From positions 1-13,691 of the forward strand of contig JALWNJ010000264.1 of NCBI GenBank assembly GCA_026995955.1: DNA of 13,691 bases, given 5' to 3'. A model generated the notes under the pieces. The model saw only the letters and a program-made list of their open reading frames with translations, was not told the DNA's origin and searched no databases. This stretch comes from Gammaproteobacteria bacterium (GTDB taxonomy: Bacteria > Pseudomonadota > Gammaproteobacteria > J044). The translations under genes and the position numbers were made by a program. Shown one piece after another: positions 1 to 6,439 of the stretch. Positions within the stretch are counted from its first letter, which is position 1. Every line of letters begins with the position of its first letter.

Positions 1-1
1 G

Positions 2-367
2 CTGATGCGACTGTCAAAGGAGGACTTCGATGCCCTGCTCAAGGAGCCGATGATGCAGCGCATCGGCTACGAGGAGGCGGTGGTCAAGGTGGCCCGCGAA
101 GGCGCCCGGTTCCTCGATGTGCGCCTGCCCGACGAATACCGCCAGGGCCACATCCGCGGCAGCGAGAACGTGCCGCTCATCATCTTGCGCACGCGGGTGG
201 ACGATCTCGATCCGAACCGCAGCTACATCCTGTACTGCGACACGGGGCGGCGCAGCTCGGCGGGGGCCTTCCTGCTGGGCGAACGCGGCTTCGAGGTCTA
301 CATCCTGGAAGGCGGGCTGGGCAGCGTCCCGCCCACCGCGATGGAAGGCAGCGAGGCCGTCGCCTGA
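2..367 (+). CDS. Rhodanese-domain protein, C-terminal part (5' end outside window)
   Basis: The visible 121 codons contain a complete rhodanese (sulfurtransferase-like) domain. It has a DVR-LP-EY stretch near the ATG-numbered residues 38-45, a GHI-G-NVPL segment, and the active-site loop CDTGRR with the candidate catalytic cysteine at residue 78 counted from the ATG at position 5. Such domains carry sulfur as a cysteine persulfide or serve as binding modules. The reading frame stays open to the first base, so the ATG at 5 is probably internal. The preceding RLSKEDFDALLKEP-like stretch resembles the linker I know from proteobacterial proteins that join a cyclic-nucleotide-binding domain to a rhodanese domain. 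If so, this is the tail of a cNMP-responsive protein, but that part is not in the window. A free-standing single-domain rhodanese starting at 5 is the alternative. The gene converges on the HD-GYP gene, with only 27 bases between stop codons. Confidence 0.85.
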   Translation: MMRLSKEDFDALLKEPMMQRIGYEEAVVKVAREGARFLDVRLPDEYRQGHIRGSENVPLIILRTRVDDLDPNRSYILYCDTGRRSSAGAFLLGERGFEVYILEGGLGSVPPTAMEGSEAVA

Positions 368-394
368 GGCCGAAGCGGGCGCGGCAGAACCGTC

Positions 395-2005
395 TCAGGG
401 GGTGTAGCCCGGGATCTCCGCCTCGTCGACCTCGTCGATCTGCTCCGGCTCGAGGAAGCGCCGGGCATAGTCCAGATACACCTTCTCGCGCACGAACACA
501 TCGAACAGGTCGGGGTCGATGTGGTGGTCCAGCTTCATGCGGCCCATGATCTGCAGGCACTCGCTGAGCTTCTTGCCGGGCTTGTAGGGCCGATCGCGCG
601 CGGTCAGCGCCTCGAAGATGTCGGCGATCGCCATCACCCGCGCCGGGATCGACATCTGATCGCCGGTCAGGCCACGCGGATAGCCGCGCCCATCCATGCG
701 CTCGTGGTGCCCACCGGCATATTCGGGCACCCGTGCCAGGTGCTTGGGAAACGGCAGGGATTCCAGCATCTTGATGGTGGCGACGATGTGGTTGTTGATG
801 ATTTCGCGCTCCTCGGGGGTGAGCGTGCCCTTGGGAATGCAGAGGTTCTTCACCTCGTCCTCGTCGAGCAGGGGGCGCCGATTGCCCGCCAGCTCGAACT
901 CGCGCGCGGCGATCTCGCGAACCCGCTGCTGATCGGCCTCTTCCATGAACTCACCGCCGATGTTGGCGCGGCGCAGGAAATCGAGTTCCTCGTCCAGGAT
1001 GCGCCCTGCCTCGGCCGCCGCGTCGCGGGCCGGGGTGTCGTCGATGCCCTGCTCGCGCAGCAGCGCGCGCAGGGCCTCGATCTCGGCATCGCGCCTGAGG
1101 ATCTCGTAGCGCAGCTCGACCTCGTGGATACGGTCACGGATGGTCTGCAGCTTGGTGGCCTTGTCCATCACCCACTCGGGGGTGGTGATCTTGCCGCAGT
1201 CGTGCAGCCAGGCCGCCACGCTGAGCTCGTGCCGGTCTGCGTCAGTAAGACGGAAGTCGCGCAGCGCCGGATGGTCGGAGCGCGAGGCCGCCTCGGCCAG
1301 CATCATGGTCAGCTCGGGCACGCGGCGGCAATGGCCACCGGTATAGGGTGACTTCTCGTCGATGGCGGTGGCGATGAGGCGCACGAAGGCATCGAACAGG
1401 TGGTTCAGCTCGTCGATCAGTCGGCGGTTGGTCAGCGCCACCGCGGCCTGCGAGGCTAGCGACTCGGCCAGTTGCTGCAGGTCTTCGTCGAAGGCCACCA
1501 CCCGACCCGCCGCGTCCTGGGCATTGATGAGCTGCAGCACGCCGATGATGTCGTTCTCGTGGTTGAGCATGGGGATGGCCAGCAGCGAGCGGGTCTGATA
1601 GCCGCTCTGCTCGTCGAAGCGGTGGGTGCCGCTGAAATCGTAGCCCTCGGGCGCATGGTACACATCGGGAATGTTGATGGTGCGGCGCTGATGGACGGCG
1701 CTGGTGACCACCAGCGAGGTCACCGGTCGGCCGTCCTCGTCGTACAGGGGAATCGGTTCGAAGGTCTTGGGCCGCGCCGCCTCGCTGCGCACCTCGATGC
1801 CCAGACTGCGGTTGCCCATCACCTCGAAGTGCAGACGATCGTTCTCCAGCGTGTAGATGGTGCCGGCATCGGCCGCGACCAGGTCCATTGCCGCTTCCAG
1901 GATGGTCTGCAACAGTCGGTGGGTGTCCCTTTCCGCCGACAGCGCCACGCCGATCTCGTTGAGGCGCCTCATGCGTTCGATCAGGGCTGGCTGCGATGCG
2001 CTCAT
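395..2005 (-). CDS. GAF and HD-GYP domain protein, probable cyclic-di-GMP phosphodiesterase
   Basis: The predicted protein has 536 residues. An N-terminal GAF sensor domain (about 20-190) is followed by a cytoplasmic HD-GYP domain (about 205-515), a family that hydrolyses c-di-GMP to pGpG or GMP. The catalytic signatures are intact: an upstream metal-ligand His near 225, HD at 268-269 within LHDCGK, an HHE--DG-GYP block at 433-443, and IADIFEALTARDRPYK after it. About 105 extra, charged, probably helical residues (about 285-390) sit between the HD motif and the KGTLTPEE segment, where most HD-GYP domains need under 20 residues. There is no signal peptide or membrane segment, so the GAF domain probably senses a small ligand or redox state in the cytosol. 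I chose the ATG at 2005 because a weak GGGA lies just before it. An in-frame ATG at 2032 would add nine residues but has no ribosome binding site. The gene is transcribed away from the kinase operon and probably shares its control region. Confidence 0.9.
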   Translation of the reverse strand: MSASQPALIERMRRLNEIGVALSAERDTHRLLQTILEAAMDLVAADAGTIYTLENDRLHFEVMGNRSLGIEVRSEAARPKTFEPIPLYDEDGRPVTSLVVTSAVHQRRTINIPDVYHAPEGYDFSGTHRFDEQSGYQTRSLLAIPMLNHENDIIGVLQLINAQDAAGRVVAFDEDLQQLAESLASQAAVALTNRRLIDELNHLFDAFVRLIATAIDEKSPYTGGHCRRVPELTMMLAEAASRSDHPALRDFRLTDADRHELSVAAWLHDCGKITTPEWVMDKATKLQTIRDRIHEVELRYEILRRDAEIEALRALLREQGIDDTPARDAAAEAGRILDEELDFLRRANIGGEFMEEADQQRVREIAAREFELAGNRRPLLDEDEVKNLCIPKGTLTPEEREIINNHIVATIKMLESLPFPKHLARVPEYAGGHHERMDGRGYPRGLTGDQMSIPARVMAIADIFEALTARDRPYKPGKKLSECLQIMGRMKLDHHIDPDLFDVFVREKVYLDYARRFLEPEQIDEVDEAEIPGYTP

Positions 2006-2060
2006 GCGGTGTTCCCGGTCCGGATTGACCATGACCCGGGCGGTCAGGGCGCGCCCCGGG

Positions 2061-2090
2061 TTTCCCTTTCTGCTGCTATCCTTTTATAGT
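2061..2090 (+). promoter_or_regulatory. Candidate promoter for the kinase-phosphatase-FHA-cyclase operon
   Basis: TATAGT at 2085-2090 is a five-of-six match to the -10 consensus and stands out in otherwise GC-rich DNA. The possible -35 element, TTTCCC at 2061-2066 with an 18-base spacer, is poor, so an activator may be needed. The expected start near 2097 gives a leader of about 40 bases to the ATG at 2139. No clear operator palindrome was seen in the gap at 2006-2138. Confidence 0.35.
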
Positions 2091-2113
2091 AGCCCACAGG
2101 GCCCAACAGACAA
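2086..2113 (-). promoter_or_regulatory. Candidate sigma70-type promoter for the HD-GYP gene
   Basis: Reading the minus strand, TTGTCT (2113-2108) is followed after 16 bases by TACTAT (2091-2086). The hexamers are fair matches to the -35 and -10 consensus. Transcription would start near 2079 and leave a leader of about 70 bases before the ATG at 2005. The -10 lies in the most AT-rich stretch of the gap. It overlaps the -10 candidate of the opposite strand, so the two directions may compete. Assigned by eye only. Confidence 0.35.
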
Positions 2114-2138
2114 CAACGATGACGGGTACGCCACCGCA

Positions 2139-4811
2139 ATGAACAAGGGAGCATGGAAGGCAGACTGGATGACCGGCCTGCTGGTTTCGGTGCTGGTCAT
2201 CGCCGCCGGGTTGTTGTTCGACAGCTTCCAGGGAGTGGAACTCGCCGCCTATGACCTTGGCGTGCGCTACAACGAGGCCACGCCCTCGGACGACATCGCC
2301 ATCATCGCCATCGACGACGCCAGTATCGAGAAACTGGGCCGATGGCCCTGGCCGCGCACGCTGCACGCGCGCCTGATCGACCGCCTCAGGGAGGGCGGCG
2401 CCCGGGTCGTCGCCACCACGGTGGCCTTCACCGAGCCGCAGCGCGATCCGGGGCTGGTCTACATCCAGGGCCTCCTGAGTCAGCTGCGCGCGTCCAGCAT
2501 CGTCTCCATCGACGACGACATCCGCACCCTGGATCAGCGTCTGCGCCAGGTGGACGAGGCCAATGCTGCCCGCGGCCGCAAGGCCCTGCCCCAGATCTCC
2601 GAGCTGCGCCAGTGGTTCCTGGGATCGAACCTGCGCAATCGCCTGATCCCCGACATCAATGCCCTGGCGCGCAAGCTGGTGGCGGCCGAACAGGCGCTGG
2701 AGACCGACCGCCAGCTGGCACGGAGCATCCAGCAGAACGGTCGGGTGCTGATGAACATGTTCGTGTTCACCGGCAATCCGCGCGGCAACCCCGATCAGGA
2801 TCTCCCGGCCTACATCAAGCGCAACGCCCTGACCAACATCGACGACCGCATCGGTGCCATCGACGCCGGCCTGCTGCCGCCGGCCATCATAGAAGTGCTG
2901 CCGCCGATTCCCCAGCTCGGCAGCAAGGCCAACGGCATCGGTTATCTCGGCGCGGTGCGCGACCGGGACGGCAGCGTGCGCAGCGACGCCTTGGTGATGC
3001 ACTACTACGACGACTTCCTGCCCTCGCTGTCGCTGCTGGTGGCCGCACGAAGGCTCAATCTCTCCAACGACGAGATCGCGGTGCATCTCGGCGAGGGCAT
3101 CGACCTGGGCGGCATCCGCATCGACACCGACCCGGCACTGCAGCTGCTCACCCACTTCTACCACACCGCGCCGGGCGTACAGCCCTTCCCCATCGATTCC
3201 TTTTACGACGTGCTCAAAGGGAATGTCCCGGCCGAACGCTACAAGGGCAAGATCGTCCTGGTGGGCGAGACGGCCGCCGGCATCACCACCCCGCAGGTCA
3301 CGCCGGTGTCCACCGCCATGCCGCCGGTACTGGTGCTGGCGCACCAGGTCTCCAGCCTGCTCAACGAGGATTTCTTCGTCCGCCCGCAATGGGCGCTGTG
3401 GACCGAACTGGGCGCCCTGCTGCTGGTCGCGCTGTATCTGATCCTGCTGTTGCCGCGACTCAAGGCGGCGCTGGCGGCACTGCTCACCTTCGTGCTCGGT
3501 CTGACCCTGTTCGGCACCGAATTCTGGCTGCTGGCCACACAGTCGCTGTGGCTGCAGCTCATGCTGCCGCTGTCCCTGCTGCTGATCGGCTATGTGGTGC
3601 TCATCAGCAAGCGCTTCTTCACCACCGAGCAGGGCAAGCTGCGTTCCGACTTCGAATCGGCCGAGAGCAACCGCATGCTGGGACTGGCATTCCAGGGCCA
3701 GGGCCAGCTCGACATGGCCTTCGACAAGTTCCGCAAGCTGGAACTGAACGACGATGTCATGGAACTGCTCTACAACCTGGCCCTGGACTACGAGCGCAAG
3801 CGCCAGTTCAACAAGGCACACTCGGTGTACCGCTACATGGCCGAGCACGACCCCGAGTTCAAGGACATCCAGCAGCGCCTGGCGCGCAGCAAGAAGATGG
3901 ACGAGACGGTGATGCTCGGCTCGAGCAAGGGCGAGGGCACCCTGGTGCTGAGCGGCGACGGCGTGGAGAAGCCGATGCTTGGCCGCTACGAGGTGGAGAA
4001 GGAACTGGGCAAGGGTGCCATGGGCGTGGTGTACCTGGGCCGCGATCCGAAAATCAATCGTGTGGTAGCGATCAAGACCATGGCCCTGTCACAGGAGTTC
4101 GACGAGAGCGAAATCGAGGAGGTCAAGGCGCGCTTCTTCCGCGAGGCCGAGACCGCGGGCCGGCTCAACCATCCCAACATCGTCACCATCTACGACGCCG
4201 GCGAGGAACACGACCTGGCCTACATCGCCATGGAGTACCTCAAGGGCAAGGATCTCATGCGCTACACGCGGCCCAGCAATCTGCTGCCGCCGCGCACCGT
4301 CATGGACATCGTCGCCCGCTGCGCCGATGCCCTGGCCTATGCCCATGGCCTCAATGTGGTGCATCGTGATGTCAAGCCGGCCAATGTGATGTACGAGCCG
4401 GAGAGCGGCGAGATCAAGATCACCGATTTCGGCATCGCCCGCATCACCGACTCCAGCAAGACCAAGACCGGCATGGTGCTGGGCACCCCCTCCTACATGT
4501 CGCCCGAACAGCTTGCGGGCAAGAAGGTGGATGGCCGTTCCGACCTGTTCTCGCTGGGCGTGATGTTCTTCCAGCTGCTCACCGGCAACTTGCCGTTCCA
4601 GGCCGAGTCGATGGCCACCCTGATGTACAAGATCGCCAACGAGGAGCACCCGGATGTCACCGTGTTGCGGCCCGATCTGCCGCCCTGCGTGCGTGACATC
4701 ATCAACCGCATGCTGGACAAGAACGTGGAAACGCGCTACCAGTCAGGTGCGGACATTGCGCGGGACATTCGTGCCTGCATGGATCAACTCGACGACGGGG
4801 CCGGGACATGA
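2139..4811 (+). CDS. CHASE2-sensor transmembrane Ser/Thr protein kinase with TPR-like linker
   Basis: The 890-residue membrane kinase has a membrane anchor at about 13-28, then a large extracytoplasmic CHASE2 sensor domain (about 30-415). Three closely spaced membrane helices follow (about 420-437, 442-464, 470-490). A cytoplasmic helical linker with two TPR-like repeats (about 505-585) leads to a Hanks-type kinase domain (about 616-875). Kinase features are complete: glycine loop GKGAMGVVY, ATP-binding Lys646 in VAIK, catalytic Asp744 in HRDVKPAN, metal-binding Asp763 in DFG, and an SPEQ motif. It should phosphorylate Ser/Thr in response to a periplasmic signal. Thr590 (DETVML) and Thr601 (EGTLVL), just ahead of the kinase domain, look like autophosphorylation or FHA-docking sites. 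The ATG at 2139 lacks a good ribosome binding site. The in-frame ATG at 2169 has GGAAGG eight bases upstream and would remove ten residues, so either start is possible. The stop overlaps the phosphatase start by four bases (ATGA), pointing to translational coupling. Confidence 0.92.
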   Translation: MNKGAWKADWMTGLLVSVLVIAAGLLFDSFQGVELAAYDLGVRYNEATPSDDIAIIAIDDASIEKLGRWPWPRTLHARLIDRLREGGARVVATTVAFTEPQRDPGLVYIQGLLSQLRASSIVSIDDDIRTLDQRLRQVDEANAARGRKALPQISELRQWFLGSNLRNRLIPDINALARKLVAAEQALETDRQLARSIQQNGRVLMNMFVFTGNPRGNPDQDLPAYIKRNALTNIDDRIGAIDAGLLPPAIIEVLPPIPQLGSKANGIGYLGAVRDRDGSVRSDALVMHYYDDFLPSLSLLVAARRLNLSNDEIAVHLGEGIDLGGIRIDTDPALQLLTHFYHTAPGVQPFPIDSFYDVLKGNVPAERYKGKIVLVGETAAGITTPQVTPVSTAMPPVLVLAHQVSSLLNEDFFVRPQWALWTELGALLLVALYLILLLPRLKAALAALLTFVLGLTLFGTEFWLLATQSLWLQLMLPLSLLLIGYVVLISKRFFTTEQGKLRSDFESAESNRMLGLAFQGQGQLDMAFDKFRKLELNDDVMELLYNLALDYERKRQFNKAHSVYRYMAEHDPEFKDIQQRLARSKKMDETVMLGSSKGEGTLVLSGDGVEKPMLGRYEVEKELGKGAMGVVYLGRDPKINRVVAIKTMALSQEFDESEIEEVKARFFREAETAGRLNHPNIVTIYDAGEEHDLAYIAMEYLKGKDLMRYTRPSNLLPPRTVMDIVARCADALAYAHGLNVVHRDVKPANVMYEPESGEIKITDFGIARITDSSKTKTGMVLGTPSYMSPEQLAGKKVDGRSDLFSLGVMFFQLLTGNLPFQAESMATLMYKIANEEHPDVTVLRPDLPPCVRDIINRMLDKNVETRYQSGADIARDIRACMDQLDDGAGT

Positions 4812-5632
4812 ATCTCAAGGGCAAGGTCGAGGTGGTCGGCCTGAGCGACACCGGGAGGGTGCGCACGCACAACGAGGACAGCATCGGCGAGGACATGGAG
4901 ATCGGCGCCGTGGTGCTGGCCGACGGCATGGGCGGCTACAAGGGCGGCGAGGTGGCCAGCGCCATCGCCGTGAACACCATCATGGAGGAGCTGCGCAAGC
5001 GCATCCCCGCCCTGACGCCGGGCGAGATCGACGAGGCGACCGGCTATACCCGCGAGAGCATCGCCGTGCGCGATGCCATCGTCAAGGCCAACGAGACCAT
5101 CTACCAGACGGCGCAGAGCCAGCCCCAGTATCAGGGCATGGGCACCACGGTGGTGGTGCTGATCTTCTACGACAATCGCATCACCTTCGCCCATGTCGGC
5201 GACTCGCGCATGTACCGTCTGCGCAACGACCAGCTGGAGCAGATCACGGTCGACCACACCCTGCTGCAGGAGCTGGTCGATCGCGGTTTCTACAGCCAGG
5301 AAGAGGCGAAGCAGTCGCTGAACAAGAACCTGGTCACCCGGGCGCTCGGCATCGAGCCCAGCGTGGCGGTGGATCTGCAGGAGGATGTCACCTTCCCGGG
5401 CGACATCTACCTGCTCTGCTCCGATGGCCTCAACGACATGGTCGAGGACGAGGAAATTTACTTAACACTCAAGGAGTTTGGTGCTAATCTCGAAGAAGCT
5501 GCCAAGCGACTCGTGGATCTGGCCAACGAGCACGGCGGAAAGGACAACGTGTCGGTGATCCTGGCCCGCCCGATGAAGGAATTCCATGCCAGGAAGCACT
5601 GGTACGACCGGGTCGTCGACTGGCTGTTCTGA
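4808..5632 (+). CDS. PP2C-family (PPM) Ser/Thr protein phosphatase
   Basis: The 274-residue cytoplasmic phosphatase belongs to the metal-dependent PPM/PP2C family, close in layout to bacterial Stp/PppA-type enzymes. The metal-binding motifs appear in order: HNED (Asp24), ADGMGG (Asp39), GDSR (Asp132), SDGL (Asp206) and GKDN (Asp246). It should remove phosphate from Thr/Ser of the kinase and its targets, resetting the circuit. Its start overlaps the kinase stop (ATGA at 4808-4811), which would keep kinase and phosphatase levels linked. The last 20 or so residues (HARKHWYDRVVDWLF) go past the usual family end and are rich in aromatic residues. Codons at about 5455-5510 are unusually AT-rich for this window (ATT, TTA, ACA, GGT, GCT, AAT) and overlap a promoter-like sequence. 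Confidence 0.95.
   Translation: MNLKGKVEVVGLSDTGRVRTHNEDSIGEDMEIGAVVLADGMGGYKGGEVASAIAVNTIMEELRKRIPALTPGEIDEATGYTRESIAVRDAIVKANETIYQTAQSQPQYQGMGTTVVVLIFYDNRITFAHVGDSRMYRLRNDQLEQITVDHTLLQELVDRGFYSQEEAKQSLNKNLVTRALGIEPSVAVDLQEDVTFPGDIYLLCSDGLNDMVEDEEIYLTLKEFGANLEEAAKRLVDLANEHGGKDNVSVILARPMKEFHARKHWYDRVVDWLF
5462..5490 (+). promoter_or_regulatory. Possible internal promoter inside the phosphatase gene
   Basis: TTAACA (5462-5467, five of six matches to a -35) is followed by a 17-base spacer and TGCTAATCT. The latter reads as an extended -10, with TG at 5482-5483 and hexamer TAATCT at 5485-5490. The hexamer itself is weak (three of six). The stretch interrupts the GC-rich codon pattern of the gene. 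It would give separate transcription of the FHA and cyclase genes, about 190 bases upstream of the FHA start. Assigned by eye only. Confidence 0.28.
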
Positions 5633-5691
5633 CCGCCGGAGCGCCGGGCCACCGAGATGGCCGCTACCACAACACACCAGGGGAAACACTG

Positions 5692-6411
5692 ATGGCAAAG
5701 GTTGTACTGACACTGGACGACAAGGTACTGGGCGAATACCCGCTCAACAAGGAGTGCATCACCATCGGCCGCCGTCCCGACAACGACATCCAGATCGACA
5801 ACCTCGCGGTCAGCGGCCAGCACTGCCAGATCATCACCATCCTCAACGACTCCTTCATCGAGGATCTCAACAGCACCAACGGCACCCTGGTCAACGACAA
5901 GCCGATCCGCAAGCATGCCCTGGTCAACGGCGATGTCATCACCATCGGCAAGCACAAGCTCAAGTACATCAACGAGCTGGCCACCGCCGCGCCCAATGAC
6001 GAATTCGAGAAGACGATGGTCATCCGCCCCGACCAGATGGGCATGCCGGAGCACGAGGGCGGGCAGCAGGTCGACGAATCGGTCAGCCGTATCAGCGCCG
6101 AGCTGAACGCGTCGCTCAAGGCCGGGGAGGCCGCTACCCAGGCCCCACCGAAGGAGGCCTCGCTGAAGATTCTCAACGGCAGCAACGCCGGCAAGGAACT
6201 CAAGCTCACCAAGGCACTGACCACCATCGGCAAGCCGGGCACCCAGGTCACCGCCATCAGCCGCCGCCCGCAGGGCTTCTTCGTGATGCATGTGGAGGGC
6301 GACGCCATCCCCCTGCTCAACGGCGAGCCGCTGGGCAAGCATGCCCAGCCCCTCAGCGACGGCGACATCATCGAGGTAACCGGCATCAAGATGGAGTTCT
6401 CGACCCGCTGA
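5692..6411 (+). CDS. FHA-domain phosphothreonine-binding protein with a second, degenerate FHA-like domain
   Basis: The 239-residue soluble protein has no catalytic domain. Residues 1-95 form a canonical FHA domain, with GRRPDND (Arg28), SGQHC (Ser41, His44) and NSTNGTLVN (Asn63). These are the residues that hold phosphothreonine in known FHA structures, so it should read phosphorylation made by the upstream kinase. A polar linker (about 96-155) contains EKTMVI, with Thr108 and Ile111 at +3. This resembles the acidic-Thr-x-x-hydrophobic motifs in the kinase and could let the protein be phosphorylated and bind itself or another FHA domain. Residues about 157-237 repeat the FHA outline (LLNGEPL, SDGDIIEVTG) but lack the Arg and Ser/His pocket, so this half is probably structural. 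The start follows a GGGGAA ribosome binding site. The 59-base gap after the phosphatase holds only a short GGCCA/TGGCC hairpin (5647-5662) with no T-run, so it should not end transcription. Confidence 0.93.
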   Translation: MAKVVLTLDDKVLGEYPLNKECITIGRRPDNDIQIDNLAVSGQHCQIITILNDSFIEDLNSTNGTLVNDKPIRKHALVNGDVITIGKHKLKYINELATAAPNDEFEKTMVIRPDQMGMPEHEGGQQVDESVSRISAELNASLKAGEAATQAPPKEASLKILNGSNAGKELKLTKALTTIGKPGTQVTAISRRPQGFFVMHVEGDAIPLLNGEPLGKHAQPLSDGDIIEVTGIKMEFSTR

Positions 6412-6439
6412 GCCGCGGCGTTCACGGGCCACCCGGGCC

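Noticed and set aside
363..399. CCTGAG/CTCAGG inverted repeat between the convergent rhodanese and HD-GYP genes, as a two-way terminator
   Set aside because: The stem is only six bases with a 25-base loop and no T-run on either strand, so it is too weak to call.
2076..3848. Long open frame on the minus strand opposite the kinase gene
   Set aside because: The sequence is low-complexity, rich in Gln, Gly, His and Val, with no recognisable domain. It lies opposite a kinase with intact motifs, so it is a by-product of GC-rich codon bias.
5633..5691. Hairpin in the phosphatase-FHA gap as an intrinsic terminator
   Set aside because: The GGCCA/TGGCC stem is five bases and has no T-tract. It is more likely to be incidental.
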